Notes: generated from the letters alone by a model not told the origin. Positions 29,501 to 37,973 are shown, counted from the first letter of the stretch. The stretch: 49,044 nucleotides of DNA from Bacteroidaceae bacterium (GCA_017560945.1 JAFZDY010000048.1:1-49044), one strand, 5' to 3'. Translations and numbers: made by a program.

Positions 29501-31197
29501 ATAGGAACCCAATCACCTGCACCATAAATTTGATCGGGATCATCAGGATCATCTGCAAACATCTTACCATAAATCATCTTACGTACCAATTGATTATCGG
29601 TATTGTAGTAGTAAGTTTCAGCCTTAGTAGGTTCATTCTCACCGACATCACCCATAGCATCACCCATAGTGATTACAACCTTCAACATTTTGTCTACCTT
29701 GCTCAACTTGATGGGAATAGCATTGCTACGAACCTTTCCGATAGCATACACGGTTTCTACGTAGATATCATGATTCAAGTTTGTCTCGGCTGCTGGCCAT
29801 ACAAGAGTATCCAAAGCCAATTCAGTAGATATCATTTCCATTCCATTTTCAGGAGCAGGATTTGTCTCATAAGAAAGGATATCAGTATACACATTGTATC
29901 CCAAAATCGGAAGTGTAGTATTGGGTGCTGTCCATGTGAATACCACTTCATAGTCACCAGTAGCATTCAATGAATTCTTCAAGAATGTGACATTTTCCAC
30001 CGCTGAGAGTTCTGTTTCCAATGAAATTTCTACCACTTCACTGGTATTACCATCTGCTTGTTGGAAGAAATAATCCCACTCACCATTAGACACTTCTTTG
30101 TCCTGGTAAGTAAGTATGCCATCAGTCAATGTAGCTGAACCGACACATACACCATTACGATATACATTCCATCCTTCAGAAGCAGCATTAGCTGGTGCAT
30201 TAGCCTTCAACTGTACAGTATTAAGCAAGCCTTCAACTTTAGTAACGGTCAAACCAGTGGCAGAAGTAGCATTATCGACTACTCCAACAACAGATCTCTT
30301 AGGTCCACCATAACGTCCCCAATTTCCATTGACATATTGGAAAGTAGAAATCGTAGTTGTATCAGCATCCACCTCATAAGAAATCTTAGTAGAGGGAACT
30401 ACTTCACCTTTACCGCTATTCCAATATCCTTTGATTTCATCAGCCAACACTCCATCTACATATGTCCATGTAGTTTCTGCATAAAGGTCACCCTTTTCTC
30501 CTGATATAAGTTCATTGTCAAAATATATAGCGTTAACCACCTTGTATTCTGAGAACTTTACCTTATTTCCAGCTTCATCATATGCATACTCATAGATACG
30601 CAAATTCTTCCACTTATCCTCAAACAAGGCAGACGCGGGCACATTTGTCTTACCTTCTACAAATTTGGTATACTTAGTAGTACTGCTCCATGCACCATCC
30701 TTTACGTAGTGAGCAGTTTCCTCAACCAAATTGCCATCTTTCCACGTATATGTGGTGATATAGGTAGCATCGGTCTTCTTCACCAAATTGCCATCTACAT
30801 CATACTCGTACTGCTCAGCATCGTTAAAATCGACCCACGCACGATCAAATGCACTGTAGAGTCCATACTTACGAGTACGCACTTTTGTCAACAAACCATT
30901 CTCATTGTACTCATAAGCAGAATACAACTTAGGAATCTCCTGACCAGGATATTCCACTTCAGCCGTACCTTCAGAGTCAGCTAACATAATTTCGACCTCC
31001 AAAGTACGCACCAATCGGTTATTTACATCATAATATGAGCGAACAACAGAAGTCGGGGTTCTACTGAATCCTCCATCTAACATCGCTCCATACGAATACA
31101 CAGCCTTAGTTTTCAAGCCTGCGTTTTCTGCCATCACACTTGCACTAAGCAACAAGCCCAGCATCAAAGTAAATGCCTTCAGATAAATTTTGCTCAT
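26548..31197 (-). CDS. Giant triplicated YD-like/FN3 T9SS cargo protein
   Basis: 1549 residues. Signal peptide about 1-23 (SASVMAE). Three tandem units of about 485-500 residues follow (DNA about 31100-29700, 29700-28240, 28240-26770). Each begins with short tyrosine-rich YD-like repeats (AYDYNEAGQLVHTRERQYG, YEYDVDGNLVKKTD), then FN3-like segments (GYNVYTDI, YVETVYAIGKVRSN). Units 2 and 3 are nearly identical in their first half, including DDPDDPDQIYGAGDWVPM; unit 1 is more diverged. The last 75 residues (LQIYSANGAMVGNY, LSSGVYVVRV) are a T9SS sorting domain. YD repeats usually occur in Rhs/teneurin shells, but there is no Rhs core or toxin tip here. Probably a long surface or released fibre-like protein. 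It is the first gene of the cluster. Confidence 0.82.
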   Translation of the reverse strand: MSKIYLKAFTLMLGLLLSASVMAENAGLKTKAVYSYGAMLDGGFSRTPTSVVRSYYDVNNRLVRTLEVEIMLADSEGTAEVEYPGQEIPKLYSAYEYNENGLLTKVRTRKYGLYSAFDRAWVDFNDAEQYEYDVDGNLVKKTDATYITTYTWKDGNLVEETAHYVKDGAWSSTTKYTKFVEGKTNVPASALFEDKWKNLRIYEYAYDEAGNKVKFSEYKVVNAIYFDNELISGEKGDLYAETTWTYVDGVLADEIKGYWNSGKGEVVPSTKISYEVDADTTTISTFQYVNGNWGRYGGPKRSVVGVVDNATSATGLTVTKVEGLLNTVQLKANAPANAASEGWNVYRNGVCVGSATLTDGILTYQDKEVSNGEWDYFFQQADGNTSEVVEISLETELSAVENVTFLKNSLNATGDYEVVFTWTAPNTTLPILGYNVYTDILSYETNPAPENGMEMISTELALDTLVWPAAETNLNHDIYVETVYAIGKVRSNAIPIKLSKVDKMLKVVITMGDAMGDVGENEPTKAETYYYNTDNQLVRKMIYGKMFADDPDDPDQIYGAGDWVPMTYTAYDYNEAGQLVHTRERQYGMYSGYNKVWNEFEETGSFSYDESGRLKEDTTTNRVYHYVYDDNNNIVKETYANSRNVIIYHKYYSNFVEGLVNCPQYAFANSPSGLTSNDRIYEYTYDERGNIQTCRVYKYDSSTIIKDDEGNVIGAEKGTPDYEEIYTYAGGLLAQCEKNAWKASLNDYEPKNKTEYTQTELGTKVVTWTYYGGQWTKGSTSQVTWKLPFDGNAASELTVTPVEGKVNTVALKAKKPSGVASSVVWNVFRNGTKIGQATAEGRYLVYEDVNVPNGHWDYFIQAEDKHENQGVYVSNVVELDIYTELPAVEKIKVLKNEYNDVQDYELTFKWKTPKTDLTILGYNIYIDVKDITKNPSPDNGLYHFPDTTWTQSWANDVNPEKTIIVETVYNIGKVKSQPFKVTLMKQALPKLQKALITMGDAMGNTSDADPTKSDIYYYDANNKVVAMVRYGKLMGDDPDDPDQIYGAGDWVPMNYIAYDYNEKGQLVATRERQYGMYSGYNKVWGEFEETGSFSYYDDGRLKEDTTTNRVYHYVYDGDNVVKETYANSRDIIIYYKYYSNFVEGLVNCPQYAFANSPYGLTTNDRIYEYEYDEMGNMLSCRAYKYDSETMIKDEEGNVIGAEKGTPDYEEIWTYEDGDLVLYEKNVWKTAQNAYVGDSRTEYTETELGIKAETWRYSVGIWAKSGNPRVTMNVPFEGIAASDLTVTDVEGKVNTVKISAQAPEGTNNSTAWYVFRNGVKIGRAKNVRGTLTYEDVEVPNGNWTYFIQAEDKHGVMGVNVSNVVERMIYTELPAVTDIKVVSNHYNEVQDYELVLDWEAPVTDLPIKGYNMFVDVKDFTKNPSPVNGLYPFEETGYTYTAANDENPNKTFMVETVYNIGKVKSEAIAIVLQSEDPHGVANVTVTDMLLLLDRTLWVNGVYSSLQIYSANGAMVGNYAQMNKIDLSALSSGVYVVRVHTAEGELTGKIVLK

Positions 31198-31498
31198 TTT
31201 TTTGGAATTGATATTTATTAATTATTTCTCTCTTAGTTGTGCGCATAAAAGCCTCGGATATGTGCAAATACACATCACGACAGACAAGACTCCATAGCGA
31301 TTTACATATTTAAGTGGCAAAAATACAAAAAATATGCAAAACTTTCAAGAAAAAGAGGTGGTTAATGTTTTAATAATTACTTTTTAAGTAATCTTTTAGC
31401 AAAAATGTATAATAATTCACTTTTTACTAAAAAATAGATTGCCAGATTCATCGAAAAAAATCACAAAAGAGGAACTATTCACTTGCGCTTTAAGTTCT
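31198..31498. other. Intergenic region carrying the cargo-cluster promoter
   Basis: About 300 bp, AT-rich, no gene. The long 5' leader (about 110 nt from the predicted start of transcription to 31197) includes a GC-richer patch at 31240-31285. No clear terminator was found for the glycosyltransferase gene entering from the right. Confidence 0.6.
31318..31349 (-). promoter_or_regulatory. Candidate promoter of the T9SS cargo cluster
   Basis: On the minus strand TATTTTTG (31318-31325) matches the -7 consensus TAnnTTTG, with CTTG (31346-31349) 20 bp upstream as the -33 element. This spacing matches the strong tRNA promoter in this window to within one base. Confidence 0.5.
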
Positions 31499-32509
31499 TC
31501 AATTCTCAGGCAATTTTTCCCCTTTCAAAAGATAAAATCCCTTACGAATATACGTATAGAGAAAAGTTTGTAATTCAAACAAAAAAGGAAATGTCTGAAG
31601 GGGCAAGTACCCAAATTTAGAAATAGAAGATTGAGGCAAGCGCCACACTTCTATGGTTGAAAGAAACAATTTCAGCTTTTGGCGAATGGACTTTCTCTCT
31701 TGGGCGTTAAAGGCTTTTTTCGTTGACCAATAAAAGACATACAATCCCACCAGATTGAGCCAACGATGAGCCTCGTATTGATTGAGCAATGCATCCGATA
31801 CACCTTCGGACACCATCGTTTGTTTCATACTGAAGTTCGCGTCCAAATATAGAAAGCGAAGAGGAGTAACGGCATGAGTCATCGAGGCTTCATGCTGACG
31901 ATAATAATACACACCCTCACAACGAGCAACTTTACGCGAGTGCATATAATGCAAACGAGTAGTGTTATCATCACTATAAAGTCGACAAGTTGTATCGTAG
32001 GGATAAGTTTGATGAATCTCTCGACGCACCATATAGAGGCCATGAATACTCCAATCGAGACTTAAGCGAAAGGCCTCTTCCCCACTCCATTGAAGTTCGG
32101 ATACTCGATATTCATACCTCCATTTACGACCTGAGGATTCATCCACATAACAAACGTCGTACAAAACACAATCAAGCGACGCATCTTCCTGCATCATACG
32201 ACACCCCTTCTCCAAGGCATCGAGCGAAAACCAATCATCGCTATCGAGCATAGTCACCACATCACCATCCGCTATCTGTAATCCACGGTTACGTGCTTCT
32301 GCTTGTCCTCGATTTTCTGGTTGTTTTAAAAGAGTTATACGACTATCTTTAGCCGCATATTCTTGTAATATTTTCCAAGAACTATCCGTAGAAGCATCAT
32401 CGATACAAATTATCTGAATATCCTCATGCGTTTGATTCATTAAAGAATCAAGACAAACAGACAAATATTTTTCAGCATTATAAACTGCCACAAGTACCGA
32501 CACTCTCAT
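31499..32509 (-). CDS. Glycosyltransferase family 2
   Basis: 336 residues, GT-A fold. It starts directly with the family core MRVSVLVAVYNAEKYLSVCL, then IICIDDASTDSSWKIL (nucleotide-sugar binding Asp), ENRGQAEARNRGL and the metal-binding DSDDW. It transfers a sugar from a nucleotide donor to a growing surface glycan; donor and acceptor are not readable. It is 12 bp downstream of the flippase gene and transcribed with it. The C-terminal 100 residues are basic and amphipathic, as is common in enzymes working at the inner membrane. Confidence 0.9.
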   Translation of the reverse strand: MRVSVLVAVYNAEKYLSVCLDSLMNQTHEDIQIICIDDASTDSSWKILQEYAAKDSRITLLKQPENRGQAEARNRGLQIADGDVVTMLDSDDWFSLDALEKGCRMMQEDASLDCVLYDVCYVDESSGRKWRYEYRVSELQWSGEEAFRLSLDWSIHGLYMVRREIHQTYPYDTTCRLYSDDNTTRLHYMHSRKVARCEGVYYYRQHEASMTHAVTPLRFLYLDANFSMKQTMVSEGVSDALLNQYEAHRWLNLVGLYVFYWSTKKAFNAQERKSIRQKLKLFLSTIEVWRLPQSSISKFGYLPLQTFPFLFELQTFLYTYIRKGFYLLKGEKLPEN

Positions 32510-32521
32510 ACCTTCATCACA

Positions 32522-34027
32522 TTAACGTCCTATACGTTTTCTAATCTTCTTCCACAAAGTTTGCAACAGAGTGGTTTCCCTCAATAATATACGTACAGAT
32601 ATGGTGGCAGAGCATAGGATACATACACCACCTAACAGCCAATACAGGAATCCATTCGTCGTGTTTGTCACCACAAATGCAAACACACCAAATGGCAATT
32701 GCAAAGACAACATTTTCAATGCCTTACCAAACAACTGAAAACCATATACCCTGCGAGCTGTAAACCACACCAATAGTAGGTCGAAGGCTGATACCAAAGA
32801 GAGGGAGACACCTGCTCCTCGAAGTCCTCCGAGCGAATATCCTGTAATAATCATTAGTACCGCCACCACATCATACACACCTTCAGTAAAGAGGTAAACA
32901 CGCGAACGTCCCTTAGCCAAAGAGATGTAAGAAATAGGCATTGCTACCGCACGCATATACATACTGAAAACGGCACATTGAACCATACCTATCACTGGTA
33001 AAAATTCTTCATTATATAACAAGGGAAGAAGGATGGGTAAAGCCACCAACATTGTAACCAATAAAGGAGAGATTAGGAGTACCGAAGCCTCAATTTGTCG
33101 ATTCACTAATACGTTCGATTTCTCCACATCGTTATTAACGGCTGACAAGCGAGGAAAGAAGTCGGTTTCCATAGCGGTAAAGACCATCGAAGCATAGGTA
33201 ACGGTTATCAAATAGCCTGCATTATACATACCTACATCAGCCTCAGAACCTACTCGTACCAAATAAGATCGTATGATCGCCTCTACGGCTGAGCCCAATA
33301 TACCCGCAAGGATAAAAGCGGTACCTAAACTTACCATTTTTTTTCCTTCCGTCAGGGAAAATTTTATTCTACACCTGAGAAAAAATGGGTAGCACTTAAA
33401 TGAGAAAAGAATCGTAGTCAACATGGTAGACAATGCAACCAAAAGTAACGATCCTATGATGGCTTTCTCACCCCATATATAGAACAAAGGGACGGAAATA
33501 ATGAGGGCAAAAAGCGAATTGAGCAACGATTGCAAAGCCACACGACGCAATCGGCGAGTACCCTTCAAGATTGCCATCTCTCCTGCAGAGATAGCCATCA
33601 ACCCCACTATTGGAGAAACCCACACAAAAGAAAGCCAATCGATTGTATTATCGGAATAATAGGTGCTTAACAATGGTGAAAACAACAAGCACACCAACAT
33701 ACCCAACAATCCTGTAATGATACTCCATGTGCGCACTACTTGAATGAAATCGGTCAATGCCTTTTCATCATTTTTTTCATAAAGCTCCGACACATGGCGA
33801 ACAGCACTGAATGGGACACCAAAATTAGTAGAATTGCTCACAAAGGTAGTTGCCGCGTTGAACAAGTTTATAACACCCATACCTGCAGGCCCTAACAACT
33901 CGGCCACCAGCTTGTTGCGAACGATAGATGTCAAAAGGCTAAGTCCCTGTACGCCACCAAACAACCCTGTATATTTTACCACATGGTCGTACGTTGATTT
34001 CCGTTTCTTTTCCTTATTAATATGCAT
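32522..34027 (-). CDS. O-antigen/polysaccharide flippase (Wzx-like)
   Basis: 501 residues with about 12-14 hydrophobic segments, the usual make-up of MOP-superfamily exporters that flip lipid-linked glycan units across the inner membrane. The N-terminus TGLFGGVQGLSLLTSIVRNKLVAELLGPAGMGVINLF is characteristic of the bacteroidal O-antigen translocase group (landmark: LLGPAGMGVINLF). The gene is transcribed from the divergent region at 34048. No Wzy polymerase or initiating phosphosugar transferase is in the window, so the rest of the pathway is encoded elsewhere. Confidence 0.88.
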   Translation of the reverse strand: MHINKEKKRKSTYDHVVKYTGLFGGVQGLSLLTSIVRNKLVAELLGPAGMGVINLFNAATTFVSNSTNFGVPFSAVRHVSELYEKNDEKALTDFIQVVRTWSIITGLLGMLVCLLFSPLLSTYYSDNTIDWLSFVWVSPIVGLMAISAGEMAILKGTRRLRRVALQSLLNSLFALIISVPLFYIWGEKAIIGSLLLVALSTMLTTILFSFKCYPFFLRCRIKFSLTEGKKMVSLGTAFILAGILGSAVEAIIRSYLVRVGSEADVGMYNAGYLITVTYASMVFTAMETDFFPRLSAVNNDVEKSNVLVNRQIEASVLLISPLLVTMLVALPILLPLLYNEEFLPVIGMVQCAVFSMYMRAVAMPISYISLAKGRSRVYLFTEGVYDVVAVLMIITGYSLGGLRGAGVSLSLVSAFDLLLVWFTARRVYGFQLFGKALKMLSLQLPFGVFAFVVTNTTNGFLYWLLGGVCILCSATISVRILLRETTLLQTLWKKIRKRIGR

Positions 34028-34047
34028 ACCTTTTGAACAATATCGGG

Positions 34048-34086
34048 CAAAGATAGTGTTTTATTCACGATTTTCACCTATCTTTG
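34048..34086. promoter_or_regulatory. Divergent -7 boxes of the glycan locus
   Basis: TATCTTTG occurs on the minus strand at 34048-34055 (for the flippase/GT pair) and on the plus strand at 34079-34086 (for the three plus-strand GT genes). The boxes are identical, 23 bp apart and point outward. The minus-strand transcript would have a leader of only about 15 nt, and the plus-strand one about 27 nt. Clear -33 TTTG elements are not seen. Confidence 0.55.
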
Positions 34087-34119
34087 TAGAGGTTTTTGTC
34101 ATCCACTCAAAAGTTTTCA

Positions 34120-35124
34120 ATGAGACTAAGCATTATAGTACCAGTATATAAGGTCGAAAAATATCTATCAGAGTGCATTGATAGCATATTGAGCCAGACC
34201 TTCACCAACTATGAACTAATACTCATCGATGATGGTTCGCCCGACCGTTGCGGAATCATTTGTGACGACTATGCTCGCAAAGATAATCGCATCCGGGTAA
34301 TCCATCAGAAAAATGGAGGACTCAGCGCCGCACGTAATGCAGGCTTAGATGTTGCTCAAGGGGAATATATCGCATTCGTAGATTCTGATGATTTTATAGC
34401 ACACGACTATTTCGACCAAGCTATGCAAGTATGTGCAAACTATCCATCTACACAAATGGTAGTAATGCCTGTGCATGTGCACTATGGTCACACATCTTCT
34501 CATCTTTACATGTTTCCGCAATCAGGTTTTATACATGGATGCGATCAGATTTTCACCTCATGGATTAGCCATCAAGGATACCTTCACACCTATTCATGTT
34601 GTCACATTTGTCATCGTACACTCTTTCAGGATATTCGTTTTCCCATCGGTCAGGTATTCGAAGATGCGGATGTCACCCCACGCCTGCTAAGCATATGTAA
34701 CAACATATATTACCACCACACCTCATCTAATGAGAGTGGTGTATACTATTACCGCTATAGGGAAGACTCCATTACTACTACGGCAAAATGGCGCGACTAT
34801 CACGACCAACTAAACCACCAGTTTCCCTGGTTGAACAAGGCTTGTCAACACACAAATGTAACATTGGCTGACACACAACGCTATGGGCTTATACTGGTCA
34901 ATATTGTTATTGACTTATTGCGTACAATAGACGTCAAATTAAAGAGCGAACTAAACATGTGTAACTATATCTATAGTTCACTCAATCAAATACGTCCATC
35001 AGTAAGCGATTTATTGAGACTTCCTATACCTATATATAATAAGGTGAAGAATCTTCCGTTTGCTATATTTGGACTCAAATTCCACCTTTTCTTATATACA
35101 AGAAAATGGTTGCCAACCACATGA
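34120..35124 (+). CDS. Glycosyltransferase family 2
   Basis: The frame opens at 34096, but the start at 34120 (MRLSIIVPVYKVEKYL) is preferred: it begins at the conserved core, and 34096 would fall at or almost at the predicted transcription start. About 334 residues. Motifs: IIVPVYKVEKYLSECIDSIL, LILIDDGSPDRCG, NGGLSAARNAGL and FVDSDDF (metal binding). Length and motifs fit GT2 enzymes of capsule/O-antigen loci. The next GT starts 15 bp after its stop. Confidence 0.9.
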   Translation: MRLSIIVPVYKVEKYLSECIDSILSQTFTNYELILIDDGSPDRCGIICDDYARKDNRIRVIHQKNGGLSAARNAGLDVAQGEYIAFVDSDDFIAHDYFDQAMQVCANYPSTQMVVMPVHVHYGHTSSHLYMFPQSGFIHGCDQIFTSWISHQGYLHTYSCCHICHRTLFQDIRFPIGQVFEDADVTPRLLSICNNIYYHHTSSNESGVYYYRYREDSITTTAKWRDYHDQLNHQFPWLNKACQHTNVTLADTQRYGLILVNIVIDLLRTIDVKLKSELNMCNYIYSSLNQIRPSVSDLLRLPIPIYNKVKNLPFAIFGLKFHLFLYTRKWLPTT

Positions 35125-35139
35125 TTATAAACAACAAAG

Positions 35140-36132
35140 ATGAACAAGCCTATACTCTCCATTATTATTCCATGTTACAATTTGGAAGAAACCTTACTCA
35201 ATCGCTGTATAGTCAGCATATTAGAGCAGGGATTAAATGATGGTGCATACGAAATCATCGTAGTAGATGACGGATCGACCATACGTCCTCATCATACCAA
35301 GAATCATTTCGCCTATAAGAACATGATTCATTGGCACTTCAACGAACACATAGGTTTGGGTGGTTCACGTAATTACGGATTGACACAAGCACGTGGTGAA
35401 TATATTCTTTTTCTCGATGCAGATGACTACCTCTACGAAAACACACTATTGCCCATCTTTAATAAAATAAAAAATATTCAATGCGACATTCTTCGATTCA
35501 ATTACAAGTTTTGTACATCTGTAGAACGAGAATGTCCTACACAACCCTCTTCTCCCACATTTACAAAAGCTGTAGATGGTAACACATATATGAAATTACA
35601 CCATCTTCCAGGCATGGCAACCGTTTACCTATTTCGTAAGGTGCTATCTTCCAACATAGGGTTGAAGTTTCCAGAAAAGGGTTTCATCGAGGATGAAGCA
35701 TTCACAACCATTCTTCACCACAACGCACAAAGTATTGTCGAAACAGACATTAATGTATACGCCTATTACAAGCGGGCTGACTCCATCACGTTGACCCCTT
35801 CAGTAGAGAGGCAATCTGAACTCATACATTATCTGTTCCTTTCTATTGAAAAAATTCATTCATACAGAAACGAGCAACAATTGTGTCAATGTCAAACGGA
35901 TGGATTAGAACGTAAGTTGAACTCTCTCGCCGTAGACATAATCAGAAGAATAACGACTCACGAACATTGGAAAACAGAATGGGCGCATTACGCACCCTTA
36001 CTACAATCCTTGCATCTATTTCCACTCAGAAGATGTAATTACACGGCAAAATATGTCTTATTCAGTTATCTTGCCAACAACTCTTTAGGGCGTTTACTTA
36101 TCCGTTTCTTACTTAAACACCACATTCATTAA
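35140..36132 (+). CDS. Glycosyltransferase family 2
   Basis: 330 residues. GT2 motifs: LSIIIPCYNLEETLLNRCI, IIVVDDGSTIRPHH, IGLGGSRNYGL and FLDADDY. Unlike its neighbour it has a C-terminal half rich in His, Cys and Arg. It lies in the plus-strand GT run, 15 bp after one GT and 22 bp before the next, so an operon is likely. Sugar specificity unknown. Confidence 0.9.
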   Translation: MNKPILSIIIPCYNLEETLLNRCIVSILEQGLNDGAYEIIVVDDGSTIRPHHTKNHFAYKNMIHWHFNEHIGLGGSRNYGLTQARGEYILFLDADDYLYENTLLPIFNKIKNIQCDILRFNYKFCTSVERECPTQPSSPTFTKAVDGNTYMKLHHLPGMATVYLFRKVLSSNIGLKFPEKGFIEDEAFTTILHHNAQSIVETDINVYAYYKRADSITLTPSVERQSELIHYLFLSIEKIHSYRNEQQLCQCQTDGLERKLNSLAVDIIRRITTHEHWKTEWAHYAPLLQSLHLFPLRRCNYTAKYVLFSYLANNSLGRLLIRFLLKHHIH

Positions 36133-36154
36133 ATAGTCATATTATCAAGTAATT

Positions 36155-37255
36155 ATGAAAATTCTTTTACTCGGTGAATATAGTAACGTCCATTGGACGC
36201 TGGCAGAAGGACTTCGTACCTTAGGCCATGAAGTGTGTGTAGTATCCAATGGAGATTTCTGGAAGAACTATCGTCGCGACATATCCTTGGTGCGTCATAC
36301 CCAAGGTCGATGGGATGGTTTGCGCTATTTAGCCAAAGTCCTTCTCACTCTTCCTCGTTTACGCGGATACGATGTTGTACAACTCATCAATCCTTGCTTC
36401 CTTGAACTGAAAGCCGAGCATCTCTACTCTATTTATCGATATCTCCGCCGTCACAATGGCAAGGTATTCCTCGGTGGATATGGTATGGATTACTATTGGG
36501 TACATACCTGTACCACCACCCAAACATTCCGATACTCCGACTTCAACTTTGGCTCAACGCTAAGAGATAGTGAAGACATCCGTAAGGAAATAGCCGAATG
36601 GATTCATGGCGAAAAGGGCAAACTCAACCGATATATAGCCGCCGATTGTAATGGTATTCCTACAGGACTTTATGAATATCAGGCTTGTTATCATCCCCAT
36701 TTCCCTGAGAAAACAGTTTTCATTCCTTTTCCTATAAACATAAGCAGTCTAAGTTCAATAGAGCCACGACCCGAAGGACGACCCGTTCGTTTTTTCATAG
36801 GCATCCAACGCACACGTAGTGAATACAAGGGTACTGACGTCATGCTTCGCGCTCTCGAGCGACTTCACCAAGTCTATCCCACACAATGCGAAATCATCAA
36901 GGCCGAGTCAGTTCCATATGAGGAATATCAGCACATGATGAACACTTCGGATGTCATCCTAGACCAACTCTACTCTTATACACCCGCTATGAATGCCCTC
37001 CTTGCAATGGGTAAAGGACTCATACTTGTGGGTGGAGGCGAACCTGAGAACTACGAAATCATCCACGAGAACGAATTGCGTCCTATCGTCAATGTCCTTC
37101 CCAATGAAGAGGATGTATATTGCCAACTTGAGCAACTTGTTCTCCACCCCGAAAAGATAGAAAAACTCTCTGCCGAAAGTCGACTTTATGTCCAACGTCA
37201 CCATGATCATGTGAAGGTTGCCGCTCAATACATTGATTTTTGGGGAAATCACTAA
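36155..37255 (+). CDS. GT-B glycosyltransferase (GT1/GT4-like)
   Basis: 366 residues with the two-lobe GT-B pattern: N-terminal MKILLLGEYSNVHWTLAEGLRTLGHEV, and a C-terminal donor lobe with RSEYKGTDVMLRALERL, the DVILDQLYSYTPAMNALLAMGKGL acceptor/donor loop and GGGEPENYEIIHENELRPI, where the usual E-X7-E motif of GT4 would lie. It is the last gene of the plus-strand glycan run; the tRNA promoter begins about 70 bp later. Confidence 0.83.
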   Translation: MKILLLGEYSNVHWTLAEGLRTLGHEVCVVSNGDFWKNYRRDISLVRHTQGRWDGLRYLAKVLLTLPRLRGYDVVQLINPCFLELKAEHLYSIYRYLRRHNGKVFLGGYGMDYYWVHTCTTTQTFRYSDFNFGSTLRDSEDIRKEIAEWIHGEKGKLNRYIAADCNGIPTGLYEYQACYHPHFPEKTVFIPFPINISSLSSIEPRPEGRPVRFFIGIQRTRSEYKGTDVMLRALERLHQVYPTQCEIIKAESVPYEEYQHMMNTSDVILDQLYSYTPAMNALLAMGKGLILVGGGEPENYEIIHENELRPIVNVLPNEEDVYCQLEQLVLHPEKIEKLSAESRLYVQRHHDHVKVAAQYIDFWGNH

Positions 37256-37327
37256 ATATACAAAATGTTATAAATCAAACATATACAAAATAGGTAATAA
37301 AATACTCAAAAAAAACATCGCAAAAAG

Positions 37328-37358
37328 TTTGCTACTTTCAAAAAAAGCAGTACCTTTG
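37328..37358 (+). promoter_or_regulatory. Promoter of the tRNA-Asp genes
   Basis: TTTG (37328-37331), exactly 19 bp, then TACCTTTG (37351-37358): a textbook Bacteroidota housekeeping promoter. It serves as the internal standard for the other promoter calls in this window. The predicted start is about 58 nt before the first tRNA. Confidence 0.85.
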
Positions 37359-37422
37359 CACCCGCAATCGAGAGAGATAGCAATCATCCTAACAGATGAT
37401 ACATTGAAAAAGTAAACAAATT

Positions 37423-37496
37423 GGTGCGTTAGTTCAGTTGGTTAGAATACATGCCTGTCACGCATGGGGTCACGGGTTCGAGTCCCGTACGCACCG
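37423..37496 (+). tRNA. tRNA-Asp (GTC)
   Basis: 74 nt with complete cloverleaf: acceptor GGTGCGT/ACGCACC, D-arm with AGTTGGTTA loop, anticodon stem CATGC/GCATG with loop CTGTCAC (anticodon GTC, Asp), and T-arm ACGGG TTCGAGT CCCGT. CCA is not encoded. Confidence 0.98.
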
Positions 37497-37517
37497 CCTC
37501 TCATATTTTTTATAAGA

Positions 37518-37591
37518 GGTGCGTTAGTTCAGTTGGTTAGAATACATGCCTGTCACGCATGGGGTCACGGGTTCGAGTCCCGTACGCACCG
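37518..37591 (+). tRNA. tRNA-Asp (GTC), second identical copy
   Basis: Sequence is identical to the first copy over all 74 nt, 21 bp downstream of it, and before a shared terminator. The two are surely one transcript. Confidence 0.98.
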
Positions 37592-37597
37592 CAAAGA

Positions 37598-37629
37598 AGA
37601 ATCTTTTCTTAGGAAAAGGTTCTTTTTTT
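37598..37629 (+). terminator. Rho-independent terminator of the tRNA operon
   Basis: Stem AGAATCTTTTC (37598-37608) with GAAAAGGTTCT (37613-37623), one G-U pair, TTAG loop, then a T tract. Confidence 0.88.
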
Positions 37630-37666
37630 GTTATATACCCGAGGGAGAATAAAGTTATTTTAAGGA

Positions 37667-37861
37667 AACGTGAGTTCGATAGAAGAAACGTAGCATCAAC
37701 AAATCCTCCCCTATTGCCAAAAGGTAAAAGTGTATGTGTAATAAACAGTTAGTTATGAGCACACGTTTACAACACACTCACTCCTCACATAGGTAGTCTA
37801 CTTAATAGATAGTAATTCTTAGTTGCTTTGGATATCGAAATTCTCGTATCGAACTCACGTT
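37667..37861. repeat. 15-bp inverted repeat pair, possible insertion scar
   Basis: AACGTGAGTTCGATA (37667-37681) and its exact complement (37847-37861) face each other 165 bp apart in the gap between the tRNA genes and the HlyD gene. They have the look of insertion-element ends. A 14-codon minus-strand piece, FIAVIARNLYMVGK then stop (37878-37922), lies just outside the right copy and could be the last bit of a transposase; too short to be sure. No gene is present in 37630-37973. Confidence 0.4.
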
Positions 37862-37973
37862 AGTTTAGCTGGACATTTCACTTCCCTACCATGTAGAGAT
37901 TTCGAGCAATCACAGCAATAAAGGAGCATTAACGACAGAAGACAAGCAGAGAGAGGCTCAGTTGGCTTTTTAT

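Noticed and set aside
26773-29973. Plus-strand frames of 100-170 codons inside the giant protein gene
   Set aside because: They recur because the underlying gene is triplicated; they have no signal or domain of their own.
37464-37752. Short frames across the tRNA genes
   Set aside because: They read through two tRNA genes and a terminator.
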